64,000 bases of DNA from Brachypterus glaber (GCA_958510825.1 OY294045.1:94982988-95046987), one strand, 5' to 3'. Counted from the first letter of the stretch, positions 44,275-56,186 are shown. Notes: generated by a model from the letters alone, not told the origin. Translations and numbers: made by a program.

Positions 44275-45110
44275 CGCTCCCTTTCGAGAACTAAAAATTA
44301 AATACTAAAATGATGAAAACCAAATCTTGAATAATGTCGGGTGTTTCTACGTCAAAAACTAAGAAAAAAGTTTCTATACATGTATCTCGAAAAATTGGTC
44401 TTAAAGCTACTATGGCTCTTTAAAAATTGTGCATTTTTAGAAGACCGTAGCTCCCTTATATATATTAGTATTGATTTTTGGAAGAACCTGTACATGAGGT
44501 GTTTTCTTAGTTTTTGACGTACATTCACCTAGCATAATTTAATTTTGGTTTTTAAAATTTAAGTATTTAATTTTTAGTACTCGAAATGTGAAATTGCAAC
44601 TTTAAATGAATTTTTCTCGAAAGCGGCTAATCCTAAAGTTATTTTTTTTAAGGTATAGTTATTTTAAACCTTCCCGCTTGTAAACAATCTCGAAATTACC
44701 ATAGCAATGTAAGATACGCATGCGTCATAAGCGAAATGACTAGGCCCAATTTACACAACCGTAAAACGTTGACGTTAATTAACGAGAACAAAACTATGGT
44801 TTATTCCTCTAAATTATTAGAATAAAAGCGATTTTATAAGCAAATTTTGTTTCTACAGAAATACAAAAGTGTTTTTATCAACAGCTTTATCAATTCTCTT
44901 TTTTTTACATCAAAATATCATAAAAACAAAGTAAGCAAACAAAAATTATAAATTTTGGTTATGTTGACATTCAAAACAAGCCACATGCTTCAGTGTAAAT
45001 CGGACTTTGTGGAGTATTTAGCGGCAAATTTAAAATAACTATACCTTAAAAAAATAAACTTTAGTATTACAACAGGAGTACCTTTTTATAAGGAATTCGC
45101 TCTTTATTGT
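44275..45110. mobile_element. Partial fold-back copy (family of 5071-6248) with nested MITE
   Basis: 44281-44634 matches the middle of the 5.0-8.2 kb fold-backs (AAATACTAAAATGATGAAAAC, TTCTATACATGTA, AGACCGTAGCTCCCTT, TTTAGTACTCGAAATG). It continues at 45062 (TAGTATTACAACAGGAGTACC) after a 426-bp insertion. The outer arms are lost. Confidence 0.7.
44636..45061. mobile_element. Nested MITE with 33-bp TIRs and TA target duplication
   Basis: Left AAGTTATTTTTTTTAAGG then TATAGTTATTTTAAA; right is its complement with one base shift in the T run. TA on both sides (44634-44635, 45062-45063). The host fold-back in its other copies reads straight through (CCTACAGTATTACAAC). Tc1/mariner-type duplication. 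Confidence 0.8.
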
Positions 45111-45459
45111 GATATGGGTAAATTAAAACAAAATATTAAAACTAAATTAAAACTATATTATATTTTGTTAACTAAGTAAATGATCAATTCTCGGCACAAA
45201 TTTTGTGAAAGGTGGTTTTTACATAAACTCAATTCGTTTACAATTATTTTAAAGCTATTCATTTATTTCCAATTAGTTTTTAAATAGATCCCATAAAATA
45301 ATAGCAATTCCATAAAATAATACCTGCGCATTTTATGGCTAGTTTATTTTAAAATTAAATATTGTATTTCGTAAACTAGGAAGATAATTAAATATGTTTA
45401 TAGCTTATTGATTTTAATCAAATAAAAATTCCGTTAAAATCAGAACATTTTTTTTTTTA

Positions 45460-46150
45460 TGACTGCTTTAGAATGTAAGCAATTACACACACTTTTCAAA
45501 CACAGAATTAATCCATTCTAGCTCTAGATATAGTATGAATATTCCGTATCAAGTGTTAGAATGAGCACATCTAGTGCCATCTCTTGTTAATAAAAGTAAA
45601 GAAAACTGTAGTAAAATTATAAAATATGTATATTTTTTACCATGAATTATTGAATAATTTAATGCAATTAAAAATTTTGCGTTAATATTACATAAAGTTT
45701 ATTAGTTTTCCTTAATATTTGACCAGTTTTTTTATCAATTTAGTTCAAAAAATTAAAACTGCTCCATCTATTGTTAAATATTTAAACCTGATATCTGTCA
45801 CAACAATCTGACATAACCTTCAATTTTTGCATTATAATTTGTAAATATGTGCTAAAATTAAATAAAAACCTTTTTTAAGTACTGATTTGATAAAATTATT
45901 AAATAACATTAATTGCTTTATTTAAAAATATATGTTTTCTTGCATTTACAATGTCGACTCACCAAAAACATTGTATTTAATCTTGTCCACAGTTTAAAGC
46001 CATATAGTGTTTCATATTTGCAGTAGAAGAAAAAGTATAGTCTACAACACGTATGGAATAGTCATTCCGCGCTCGCGGGACCGTCATACTCACCTGTCGG
46101 CTCGTATGACAAACTTTCCATACTTTTCATACTAGTTATAGAATATACTA
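45460..46150 (+). mobile_element. CGACTGC-family element, copy 3
   Basis: Starts TGACTGCTTTAGAATGTAAG and ends TTATAGAATATACTA, parallel to 41446-42121 throughout. The palindromic right end here has the longer core GTCATACTCACCTGTCGGCT. Followed within 30 bp by a LINE. Confidence 0.75.
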
Positions 46151-46179
46151 TACTAAAAAAACAATAGATTCCATAATCC

Positions 46180-47302
46180 GGGTAAAAGCAAAGCCTTTGA
46201 CTGTGTGTCACCCTCGATTCTACTGCGCAAGCTGTTTTATTATGGTTTTTCACCCAAAACATGTAGGTTAATAATGTCATATCTTTCTAACAGATCTCAG
46301 CGTGTTCTTATTGATGGCGTCATGTCGGATGAAGAATTCACAGATCTAGGAGTGCCACAAGGGTCACATTTTGGCCCCTTTCTCTTTTTGATATATATCA
46401 ATGACTTGCCTGACAATATTTTTGATGACACAGTCGATCCTTTTACCTCAAATTCTGACATTGATGCTGATGAATGCGTAGATATTGACAATGTAACCTT
46501 ATTTGCGGATGATACCTCTTTCAACGTCAAGAATAAATTATTGAATGTTGCAGTAGAAGCGAACGGTGGGGCACAGTCGAGGGCCAAGCTATGGTTCGGC
46601 TCAAATAGGCTCTGCTTAAATGCCGATAAGACCGTTAATATGATCTTCACTCTGCGTCGTTTTGATGGTGATGGCTATGCTCAGTCCACAAAATTTTTAG
46701 GTTTGCACCTAGACTCAAAATTGGGCTGGAGTGAACATGGGGATGCGGTTGCAAAAAAACTTAATCAAGGCTGTTACCTTCTACGTAGTCTCTCTTGCTC
46801 CCTGTCCAAAAATGTACTTCGTATTGTATACTTCTCTGTAATCCAATCTTCTCTTAGTTACGGCATCTTAGTTTGGGGCCACTCTTCCTCCATGGATAGA
46901 ATTTTTGGATTGCAGAGGAGGGCAGTACGGATCATTGATGGAATGGGCTATAGAGAGAACTGTCGATTAAGCTTTATCAGATTGGGTGTGCTTACGTTTC
47001 CCTGCCTATACATTCTAGAGTGCCTACTATATATTAAGAAAAATATAAATAACTTTTCTCAGCATAGCTCTGTGCATAGCCATGACACAAGACAAGCAAC
47101 TAACATAAACCCTCCTTTCCTGAGACTGAGACGGGCATCTTCTGGAACTAACTATTACTGTATCAAGTTCTTCAATGTGTTGCCACCTCATTTTCGCAAC
47201 TACAAACAAATAACTTTTAAAAATCTTATCAAAAAGTATCTTATCTCAAAAGCATTTTTTGATTTCAATGAATATCTTTCGAATGATTTTCGGGATCTGT
47301 AA
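46180..47302 (+). pseudogene. 5'-truncated jockey/CR1-like LINE polymerase, long intact C-terminal frame
   Basis: Open from KSKAFDCVSPSILLRKLF (motif A aspartate) to the stop at 47302, about 370 codons without frameshift. Contains LGVPQGSHFGPFLFLIYINDL, VTLFADDTSF (motif C intact), KFLGLHLDSKLGW, YGILVWGHSSSMDRIFGLQ, YILECLLYIKKN and the ending YLISKAFFDFNEYLSNDF. The LGP of the usual VPQGSVLGP has become FGP. Endonuclease and the first polymerase half are missing, so it cannot move by itself. The 3' UTR ends AAATAAATTCAATTC then (TATTC)n at 47560. Confidence 0.9.
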
Positions 47303-47560
47303 ACAGTATTTTTCTGTGATGTAAACAGTATAGTATTTTTTATGTGATCTTAAATTTTTTGTGATTTTAATTGTATTGTAATTTAAATTAATTTATTTAT
47401 TTATTTATTTTTTTTAAACTTATCCATATTTGAACTTTTTACTCAAATTACTATTTATTACTATGTGTATTTTTAAATCATATTTATATTTGACGTATGT
47501 ATAATGCAATTTTGTGTTCAAGCATAAAAATAAATTCAATTCTATTCTATTCTATTCTAT

Positions 47561-48781
47561 ACCAAGTGAGTTTAATTTATGTCCACCCCTAAAATTAGGA
47601 TTAATCTTCATTCGATAAAAACGAAACTTTGCTCATTTATACAATTTTATATTGGCTATAAAATGGCGGATTTATTTTTTTTTGTTTCACTTCCGGTTTC
47701 TCCGAAATTGGCATAAATATATATATTTTTAATTCAGACACCCTGTAATGTTTTACATTTTTGAATTCAACAAAACATTCTATGTATAGAAACTGTTTTT
47801 TTTTCGTTTTCGTTTTTATGGTATAAAAACCAGAAAAAGAAAAAAATTCCTGACCCTCGAAATCTTTAGATATAGCGCACAATGTTTTTTTTTTGTTTGC
47901 ATTCAAGGCAAAAAAAACGCAACTATAAAAAATATGGAAATATTTCTAAATAAAATTACAGATTTTAAATATTTTTTACAGGCCCAAGAAGAAGAAATAT
48001 GGCACCTTTTTCGTGTTTTCCGATATATTTCGTTAAAAATTTTATGTAAATAATACACATATCGCCAAAATTTATATTTTTAATACTACATGCATATGCT
48101 TTATAAAAATTTTACATATTTTTTTGCTCCAGTTGCACATGTCAAAATAAATATTATAACATTGTCTGATACCCTTACACAGACTGTTTTTCTAAAGTTT
48201 TTCTAGAGATTTAAATAATTTTGAGAATAAAAGACCTCTCTGATCCCTAATTTGTGACAAAATTTTATCAGAAAGGTAAAAACCGAAAATAATCTTTTTT
48301 TTTAATTGGTAAACAAGCGTTTAGGAGGTCGTTTACTTTAGAAATAGTAATTAATTTTCAATAAATAAAATGGCGGATTTAATATGACGGGTAAAACATT
48401 TCATAAATATAATTATGAATAAAAAAAACTAATTATAATCCTACCCCCTGGTGAAACACCGTAATTTTTTTTGTCCACCATATTAAATCTGCCATTTTGT
48501 TTATTAAAAGTTTATTACTATTTATACCAATTGCAATATTATTTTCAGTTTTTACGAGCTTTATCGTAAAATATTGCCACTGTGCGTATGATTTTAAAAC
48601 AAATTAGGGATCAGCCAGGTCTGTTATTGTCAAAATTATTTATATCGCTAAAAAAAGCTTGCGAAAAACTTTCTGGTAAAGGGTACTAGACAATTTTATG
48701 GTATTTCTTTTGACATTCTATCTCCACATCTGGAGATAAAAAAATATCTATATTTTTTATGTATGTATGTAATAGTATTAC
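47561..48781. repeat. Fold-back sequence, centre near 48430
   Basis: 48170-48380 and 48490-48700 are reverse complements: CCCTAATTTGTGAC/AAACAAATTAGGG, AATAAAATGGCGGATTTAAT against ATTAAATCTGCCATTTTGTT, ACTGTTTTTC...AAGTTTTTC against GAAAAACTTTC. Outer limits are unclear; GACACCCTGTAATG near 47736 is fold-back-end-like. ORFs here (for example 47637-47906) have no family motif. Confidence 0.6.
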
Positions 48782-48943
48782 ATATACCATGCGATTATAA
48801 AGTGCCGAACATTTTGAAAAGAAAATACTCTTCGTTTGAAGCCACGCCTCTGTTAGAGGCACACAAATTTCTTGCATTTTACTCATCGCTAATGCCAGTT
48901 TTGCATTAAAAAGTGTTCGGCACTTTATAATCGCACGGTATAT
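48782..48943. mobile_element. Small MITE with 30-bp TIRs
   Basis: ATATACCATGCGATTATAAA followed by GTGCCGAACA on the left, the complement on the right with one change. 162 bp in all, no ORF. Confidence 0.8.
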
Positions 48944-49223
48944 ATTTATGGCTGAATCTGTAATATTTATTATTATCGGAAAAATACAAAAAAGTGCAAT
49001 ATTTGAACAATGTGGGCAAATTTTAGTTTTAAAATTATCAGTGCGAAAAACGGGCTTCACAACTAGTAAAATAATATAATAGTTATTGTTTTATTAACAA
49101 TAAATTATTATGCATTTTCAGCAGAAAATTCTTCTAAGAAGAGTTTGTTTATTTATAATAAGAACTGTTTGTTTATCAGCAATTATTTGATTGTTGCGTT
49201 ATACAGTGACAGTATAGAAAGAA

Positions 49224-49354
49224 TAGTATATTCTATAACTAGTATGGAATGGACAATATTCCGCGCGAGCGGAAAGTTTGTCATACGAGCCGGCAGGCGA
49301 GTATGACGGTCCCGCCAGCGCGTAATGACTATTCCATACGTGTTGTAGACTATA
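49224..49354 (-). mobile_element. CGACTGC-family terminal palindrome, stand-alone copy
   Basis: AGTATATTCTATAACTAG...GTATGGAATGG...GCGCGAGCGG and the returning TATTCCATACGTGTTGTAG...TATAGT. Only the right-end palindrome of the family is present, adjoining a LINE tail. Confidence 0.7.
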
Positions 49355-49441
49355 GTAGTAGTAAATTTTTGGGTTGGCCAAAGCCGGACAACTAGGCCAT
49401 TTCTGGCCCTTTTTGTCACCCCAGGCAATCCCAGCCATTTA

Positions 49442-49995
49442 CTAATTTGAGTCCTCCTTGAACCTGCCCGTCCTTTCAATAAAGGTCAGGATATTGGCCC
49501 AGGGGAGATCTCTTAGTTCCTCTTGGTTGAGTCTTTGAGTTTCAAAGACTTGCAACCTGATCCTGTCGTATCTGACACACTCGGCTAAGTAATGAGAGGA
49601 TGTTTCATCCTCTTCGCACTCTGGGCATAGTGGACTCTCTAGAATCCGCATTGTTGCCAGGTGCTTCCTTAGCCTGCAGTGGCCCGTGAGGACCCCTACA
49701 AGTTGTCTGAGTGCAGTTCTTCCTTTTTCCAGCAACCAGTCGGTCTTTAATTTGCTTGGGCCAGCCAGGAAGTCCCTAGCTTGCCGGCAACCGTCGACCG
49801 CTCTCCATTGCTCCTTTAGCTTGGTATAAGCCCACTCATCGAGAGCGGTCTTTACCTGCTTCCTTGTAACACCCAATATAGGTTCCGGCCCCGTGCATGC
49901 CATCCCTGATCCGAGTCTTGCAAGTTCATCTGCCTTCTCGTTTCCGGGAATTCCACTATGACCCGGTACCCATACCAGTTGAACGTTTTTGGTCC
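49442..49995 (-). pseudogene. LINE ORF2 C-terminal part with RNase H domain (partial at gap)
   Basis: From the assembly gap the minus strand reads KNVQLVWVPGHSGIPGNEKA, then DELARLGSG: the RNase H active-site end (His in GHSG, Asp/Glu in GNEKAD). The open frame continues through LLEKGRTALRQLVGVLTGHC, RLRKHLATMRI and a CPECEEDETSSHYLAEC zinc-knuckle-like segment to the stop at 49442. RNase H followed by a cysteine motif is typical of I/LOA-type and some jockey-type LINEs, so this is a different family from the other LINEs here. The polymerase would lie in or beyond the gap. GC-rich and unbroken, so probably young. The 3' end near 49355 reads TTTACTACTACTA. Confidence 0.85.
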
Positions 49996-50195
49996 NNNNN
50001 NNNNNNNNNNNNNNNNNNNNNNNNNNNNNNNNNNNNNNNNNNNNNNNNNNNNNNNNNNNNNNNNNNNNNNNNNNNNNNNNNNNNNNNNNNNNNNNNNNNN
50101 NNNNNNNNNNNNNNNNNNNNNNNNNNNNNNNNNNNNNNNNNNNNNNNNNNNNNNNNNNNNNNNNNNNNNNNNNNNNNNNNNNNNNNNNNNNNNNN
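49996..50195. other. Assembly gap of 200 N
   Basis: Exactly 200 N, a conventional placeholder, so the true distance is unknown. ORFs through it are meaningless. Confidence 1.
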
Positions 50196-50470
50196 ATTCT
50201 GCATTACGTGCATTATTCTGCATTATTGTGCATTATTGTGAATTATTCTGCATTATCTGCATTATTTTTATTTTGTATTAGTTTGCATTAGTTTTAGGAA
50301 AACCCGTCAGGGAAAAAGTTTCTTTTTTAGAGGTGAGGACCTTTTTTTTAGTCATAAAAAATCGGGATTTTTTTTGTCTGCAGGAATGTATGCATTAGTT
50401 TGCATTATTCTGCATTAAACATATCGTGCAGTACATGCATTATTCGTGCATTTTCTGCAGTAGGTGTACA
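50196..50470. repeat. Degenerate TGCATTA repeats
   Basis: ATTCTGCATTATTGTGCATT-type units in two blocks (50196-50300 and 50380-50470). The repeat abuts the gap and probably caused the assembly break. Confidence 0.85.
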
Positions 50471-50479
50471 ATAATTTCC

Positions 50480-50757
50480 AGTGATAGACCCCTCGTAGAG
50501 GAGCAACCTTAAAAAAAATGCCATTAAGAGAAAGTAACATTTTGTGCCACCAAAAAATGTTACTTTTTAAAAGGCTATTACTCCTTTAATATTAAATTAA
50601 GGTTTTTGTTCCCCATTCAATATGTCCATCTTCGAAGGGCCGTAGCTCTCTTAGGGATAATTTTCGGAACAACCTTTATAGGAACTTTTTTTCATATTTT
50701 TGGATGTAAAATCACCTCTTAAATTTTGGCACGCCAGTTAGTGACCACCCTGTATAA
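50480..50757. mobile_element. Partial fold-back copy (family of 10001-10787)
   Basis: GGGCCGTAGCTCTCTTAGGG, AACCTTTATAGGAACTTTTT and AAATCACCTCTTAAATTT correspond to the right half of 10001-10787; ends CACCCTGTAT at about 50755. Confidence 0.65.
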
Positions 50758-51355
50758 AACGTAATTTTATTTCAGTGTAATACAATTTCTATCAAACACA
50801 GTGAATAAAATATATAATACATATAAAACGTGTTCGTGACAAAATATTACGTTTTAAAAACGTTTTAATCAATGTTTTTAATAAAGATTAAAAATATTAG
50901 AAGCTTGTATTTTTTAAATTAGATAATTAGAAAATAATTATAATTACATGTATAAATATTATTTAAAAAAAAAACAAGCCTAGTATAACTTATTGATAAG
51001 TACTACTTAGCTTGTTTTTTTTATGAAAGACGTTAAGTAAAAATAACTTCAGGAAAAAAATGTTAATGAAATGGGGGCTTAGACCCTTTTTTGTACCTAA
51101 AAATACTGCTGCCAACAAAATAATACTTTCTGCTATATGCCTAGGTTCATTAAAATCAAAAACAAAAAAAAAATCAATTTTTCAAAAAAAAAAAAAAATT
51201 AAAGTTTATTTTTTCGTAAAACGAAATATATAATATATAATATAATATAAATATAATCCCTTACCCGAATGGGATTTTTACCAAAAATAATCCCAGCACA
51301 GAACTTTGGATAATCAACCTATGGTCCCGGACACACAGACAGATTAGATTAGATT
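50758..51355. other. Low-complexity sequence and INE-1-like fragment
   Basis: 51250-51340 (CCCTTACCCGAATGGGATTT, GAACTTTGGATAATCAACCT, CCCGGACACACAGACAG) is the reverse of the 18660-18800 INE-1-like motif set. Otherwise AT-rich with no gene. Confidence 0.5.
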
Positions 51356-51762
51356 ACACAGGTTTACAAAAAAAAAAGTCAGAACTATTTGACCGGACCA
51401 TGGTATTCCTAGGTATTTTGGCGCCCTGATCATTTCCCGGGGTCAGTTTTGCCCCATCACGTCAGGAAAACGAGATTTCAAGGTCAAAATGGTGATTTTT
51501 TGGGAGCGGCACCTGGACATCTCAAGCGACCTGTTAACTTCACGGGTAACTGTGTAGGTCTTGAATACTTTCTGAACGTTGAGATGTTGTCCCGGGGCCG
51601 CTCCCAAAAAATCACCATTTTGACCTCCAAATGACCTTGAAATCTCGTTTTCCTGACGTGATGGGGCAAAACTGACCCCGGGATCTGATTCAGGGCGCCA
51701 AAATACCTAGGAATACCATGGTCCGGTCAAATAGTTCTGACTTTTTTTTTGTAAACCTGTGT
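51356..51762. mobile_element. Palindromic element with ACACAGGTTTA ends, copy 2
   Basis: Full-length counterpart of 18986-19406 (ACACAGGTTTACAAAAAAAA ... TTTTTTTGTAAACCTGTGT; TCACGTCAGGAAAACGAGAT on both arms). Two equal 61-residue ORFs on opposite strands (starting MPHHVRKTRFQG) result from the palindrome and are not genes. Confidence 0.85.
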
Positions 51763-52083
51763 AATTTTTCGTTTTTTACTAACCCAAAAATCCTTGGTGA
51801 AAATAAAATACAAGAAATTTTCCTCCTCATTTCCTTCCTAAAATGGAATCTCCGTGAGGCGATATTTTTAAATTTAAATATTTTGCTGATAACATAATTG
51901 TATGATAAAAGAGTTATACTTTCCTGCAAATTCTAAAAATAATTAAAAATTCAAAATTGTTTTTTATATCTCTACAATAGATGATGAACCCGTTACGGTT
52001 TTTTATGTCTGATTGCCTACAGGTCCAGTAAAGCATAAAATTTATACTTGAGTAAAATAATTTGATTTTAAATTATTTAACTA
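51763..52083. other. No feature recognised
   Basis: AT-rich spacer; the 79-residue minus-strand ORF has no motif. Confidence 0.4.
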
Positions 52084-52085
52084 TA

Positions 52086-52987
52086 GAGGAAAGTCGCCTA
52101 ATTTCGGATACCATTTACAATGTATTCAATATTTAATACTCGGTATTACTTTTTGATATTTTTTTGATATAACCAGATACAACTTATTATAGCGAACCAG
52201 CATTTATTATAAAAGCAATTTTATTACAGTTTATTTTTTCCAAAAAACACGGTTAAAAAAAATCAGCGCATTTTTGTGCATTTGAAAAAGGGCTCCTAAT
52301 TTCGGACATATCCGAAAAATTTTTTTAAGAGTAGATCTGGATCCCATTGATTATGTTTCTTGTTATTCCTTCACATTTAAGACGTAATTTAATCATTAAG
52401 CGATTTTCTACGAAATACTATAGGAACTATAATTTTAGATTCCCAATTTCGAATATCTTAGTATCTTAGGTAATTTTCGTTTTTTCAAAATTGTTTATCT
52501 TAGTTTGTTGTATCATTATAAAAATAATAATTAATGGTTGGTTATCCTGAATAATAATTACCTTGCGGATATCCGAAATTGGGAATCAAATGCACAAAAA
52601 TGGTCTATCCGAAATTAGGCAACTTTCTGCTTTTTAGATTAGAAATTTGTAGAATGTTTACGTTTTCAAATTGCTTAATTATGAATAGTGGATCAACTTA
52701 ACTAACATCATAACTTACCCAAGACAGAATCACGAACTTTTATAACGATTATTTATAAAATAAACAAGCATAATAATGCAACTGAGCACAAAACTGCCAT
52801 TTGCAATATAAACGATTTGTGCTGCCATTTAAAGGGGAGAAGCTCTACTGTTATCATATTACAGGACGGATTTAGTTTGACTTTTGGCTTCACATAGAAG
52901 TAGGTTTCTGTTTACCTTTGCAGACAGTATCTTAAATACACTACTATCCGAAATTTGGAAACCATCCGAAATTAGGCGCATTTCCTC
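52086..52987 (-). mobile_element. Pogo-like MITE with TA target duplication, copy 2
   Basis: Reverse-oriented near-identical counterpart of 10879-11781, with TA at 52084-52085 and 52988-52989. Both copies carry the same internal landmarks (AGGGGAGAAGCTCTAC / GTAGAGCTTCTCCCCT), so they derive recently from one source. Confidence 0.85.
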
Positions 52988-52989
52988 TA

Positions 52990-53414
52990 AACAATATTTA
53001 TTATACTATTCACAGCGCGTAGCGCTAGAATAGTATTATACGGTAACATTTTTAAAAAATTAAAAAAACATAATTTTAATTTTTCTTTTAAATAATCGTT
53101 TTTTCGCAAAAAGAAAATTGAAAAAAAAAATATTTTTTTTATTTTATTTTTTTTTAATAAAAGATCTTATTATTTTTATTTTTTTTGTGAAAAAAAACAC
53201 CATTTACTATGAACAATATATAATGGAATGCGTAGCATTACATATCTTCATGGCTTGTTTTATAGTATCATATTTCTATACCATAAATAATAAATACCTG
53301 TAGTAATATTAAATAAACCAGTGGCGAACTGGCCATAAGGCAAGTTTGACAAAAGCTGACCGGTCTCACCAGCCCTCCCACGGCCCTTTGTTCTATTTTG
53401 GCTACCACGGGCCC
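52990..53414. other. AT-rich sequence; possible hAT-like end
   Basis: CAGTGGCGAACTGGCC at 53320 looks like a hAT-type end (compare CAGTGGCG...), cut short by the LINE that begins about 53415. No partner end was found. Confidence 0.35.
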
Positions 53415-54770
53415 CCGATTTTACTACAGTATGTCTCCCAAAATGGGAAAACTTCGTTTATAAGAGTAATTGAGGCAGAGGTGCCCCAAGGCTCTGTACT
53501 TGGGCCACCAATCTTCTTGATTTTTGTAAATGATTTAAAATCCGCACTACCTAATTGGGAAAACTTACTTTTTGCGGATGATGCTAATATCGTATCGAGT
53601 AATATAGAGCTAAAGCAAGCTGAGGTGCAAATGGAGGAGGGTCTCTCAAATGCGTCAAAGTGGTTCATTGCAAATAAACACAAACAAAACAGTCAATATT
53701 TTTTTTACATATAGACCCCTAGCAACTCGAAAATCCAGAGAGTGTTAAATATCTAGGCTTGTACTTTGACCCGTTTTTAAATTGGGGAACTCATATCGAT
53801 AACTTGTCCAGATCCTTGTCGAAAAATATTTTTTTATTCAGATCTCTTGTTAAAATGGTTTCTTTGAGCGTATTAAGGATTGCATATTGTTTACTTTTCG
53901 AATCAAAACTGTCCTATGGTATGATAGCCTGGGGGCATGCATCGGGGGGTGGAAAGGGTTTCTGGTTTACAGCGCAAACTAATTAGAGTCATGACAAATA
54001 GAGGTTATCGTGAGGATGTTAGACAGAAATTCATTGATCTCAAAATTTTAACTACTCAGTCTTTATATATACATTTGGCTTGTATATACAAAACAACAAT
54101 TTTTAAAATTCAATACAATGGAGATTTCTCCCGTTAGATTAGACAGGGACAAAAGTTCTACCCAAAAAGGATAGAAGACATACATACACTCCCACTTCCA
54201 CCCAACCAAACAAATTCTGTATTTGTTCTTTGTTGAACAAATACAATATTTACTTGGCCGGGCGAAAAGTGTAACTATATTTATTTTATTAAAGAAATTA
54301 CTGGTGCCATCTAAATTTTAGTAGAATTATCTTATTCTACAGATTCACATTAGCTATGTTCGTTCGTGCCGCTCACTGCTACACTTTCCGGCCAACCAAA
54401 TAAATACTGTATTTGTTGTATGAAAAACAAATACAGTATTTATTTGGTTGGCTGGAAAGTGTAGCACCAATGAGATAGAGATAGGGTAGACGTATTTTGT
54501 TTCATAATTCTAGTTGTAGAGAGCTCCATTTCTGTCTTAAATCGCTACAACGTAAGAAGCTCATCTTTAATTAGGCTGCCCTATATCAGATTGGAGTGTA
54601 ATAGATTTGGAACAAATTACTTTGGTTTGGACTTTCCCAAAATTCTTTAATCATCTTCCCCAATTGTATAGGGACCTTCCACTAAATTCTTTTAAGATTA
54701 AAGTAAAAACTTTTCTCATAGAAAAGGCCTTTTATAGGGTGGACGAATTTTTAAACTATAAATTTTAAAC
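53415..54770 (+). pseudogene. Truncated, frameshifted LINE polymerase interrupted by a GGAG element
   Basis: VSQNGKTSFIRVIEAEVPQGSV then LGPPIFLIFVNDL, LLFADDANIV (motif C present), a break near 53710, then SVKYLGLYFDPFLNWGTHI, SKLSYGMIAWGHASG, another shift near 53950, SGLQRKLIRVMTNRGYREDV and YIHLACIYKTTIF. The frame resumes after the 54120-54527 insertion with RYNVRSSSLIRLPYIRLECN, RFGTNYFGL, FFNHLPQLYRDLPLN and FLIEKAFYRVDEFLNYKF-stop. So it is 5'-truncated, at least twice frameshifted and split by a younger element. The tail AATAAATTTGATTTG(TTTTGATTTGA) ends about 54945. Confidence 0.85.
54120..54527. mobile_element. GGAG...CTCC element, copy 2
   Basis: 408 bp, over 95% like 40156-40565, inserted in the LINE polymerase frame. 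Contains the same long hairpin (54381-54466). Confidence 0.8.
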
Positions 54771-55084
54771 TGTTTAAGAATTAGTTTTTAAATGTTTCGT
54801 CATTTTATTTATTTATTTTTATCTTGTAATATTTATATTTACTACATGCATACGTATAATATTGACATGTAAACATACATACATACATACGTACCGCACG
54901 AAATAAATTTGATTTGTTTTGATTTGATTTTGACTATTTTTCTTGGTTTTCAAACCGTTTGATCAAGAAGCTAGCATTCGCCTGAAATAAGCTTTGTGTA
55001 TGTAAAAGACCAGGTACAAAAAAAACTATTTAGTTAATTTTAACCCTTTGATGACTGTATTTCTATAAAAATTGCATTATTAGT

Positions 55085-55330
55085 TTTTGGGATCGCTGAT
55101 CACCAATCTGTTATCAGATTTTTAAAATTCAAAATTGCTGATCCAATATGGCTGACTGAATTCGTAAAATTAACTCTGTAATAGAAATTGGTATACATGG
55201 GTTTTTGGGGTCGCTGATTATGAATCAGATTTTAAAAGTTAAAGATGGCGGATCTAATATGGCGGACCGAATTCGTAAAATTAACTCTGTAATAGAAATT
55301 GGTATATGTGTTTTTTTGGGGTAGTTGATC
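55085..55330 (+). repeat. Two to three tandem units of about 120 bp
   Basis: Units with GGGGTCGCTGAT(C/T)A(C/T)GAATC, GATGGCGGATCTAATATGGC and AATTAACTCTGTAATAGAAA repeat at about 55087, 55207 and 55318. Confidence 0.75.
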
Positions 55331-55700
55331 ACGAATCTGTTATTAGATTTGCTTTCAGCAACCTCAAAAACCTCAATATACCAATTTTCACAAAAATCAC
55401 CCTCCTTTTTAAGATTCAGTTTTAGCAACCTGAAAAACACCTATGTACAAATTTTCACGAAAATTTTGAAAATATTTAAAAATATTTACCCCCTCACCCC
55501 CGCGGGGATGAAGTTAAAAAATTTAAATTATCAGATTCGAATTCAGCAGCCTCAAAAATCTCTATACAGAATTGAAATATTGTTTTTCCCCATTTGCCCC
55601 CTTGCCCCACCCTAATTTTCACCAAAAAGAATTCCGAGAGAGAACTTTTGGTAACATACCTGTATGCCAAATATTAAGTTTTTAGTAAGATGCTACATGT
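55331..55700 (-). mobile_element. INE-1/Helentron-like family 2 fragment
   Basis: CTTTCAGCAACCTCAAAAAC, CCAATTTTCACAAAAATC, CCCCTCACCCCCGCGGGG and AGAACTTTTGGTAACATACC in the same order as 57800-58160. Truncated before the GACCGACCGA run. Confidence 0.65.
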
Positions 55701-55858
55701 ATATAAAACACGTTTTTATTGCAAATTTTCAAAAAAAAAACACAAAAATTACTTAAAAAATGGAAAAAAATGATAATTATCTAGGTGGATAAAAATTTAT
55801 TATATATATATATAAAAAGTCCAAACGAAATGTCATTTAATAAATAATATATAATATA

Positions 55859-56120
55859 CACAGCGTGTCAAAAACCCGCCTCTCCCTTTAACTTTTGAAC
55901 GGGTTAAGATATCAACTTTGGAACACATAAATAACATGACCCAAAAAAAATTATAATAATAATAAGCTTTAAAATTATGTATCACACCACCCTCCTTTCT
56001 ATTTAAAAAGTCCCCCTTGCCCCCGTCTCTATTGTGCCCCTAAGTTTTAAATTTCAATTTGGTATCTTAAGCCGGTCAAACGTTAAAGTGTGGGGGGGGG
56101 CGAACTTTTGACAAGCTCTA
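55859..56120. mobile_element. Small fold-back element
   Basis: CAGCGTGTCAAAA...GGGTTAAGATA on the left against TATCTTAAGCC...TTTTGACAAGCTC on the right, with CCACCCTCC/CCCTTGCCCCC inside. Ends 66 bp before candidate exon 3. Confidence 0.55.
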
Positions 56121-56186
56121 TATACATATATACAGTGCGTATATTCTTATCCTTTTGGGTACCTTTAATATTTTTTTACATTTAAG

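Noticed and set aside
47981..48060. Possible terminal exon AQEEEIWHLFRVF after TTTTTTACAG
   Set aside because: Lies in fold-back sequence, no polyadenylation or partner exon support.
49852..50291. ORFs spanning the N run
   Set aside because: Artefacts of translating unknown bases.
51449..51669. Two 61-residue ORFs starting MPHHVRKTRFQG on opposite strands
   Set aside because: Mirror images produced by the palindromic element.
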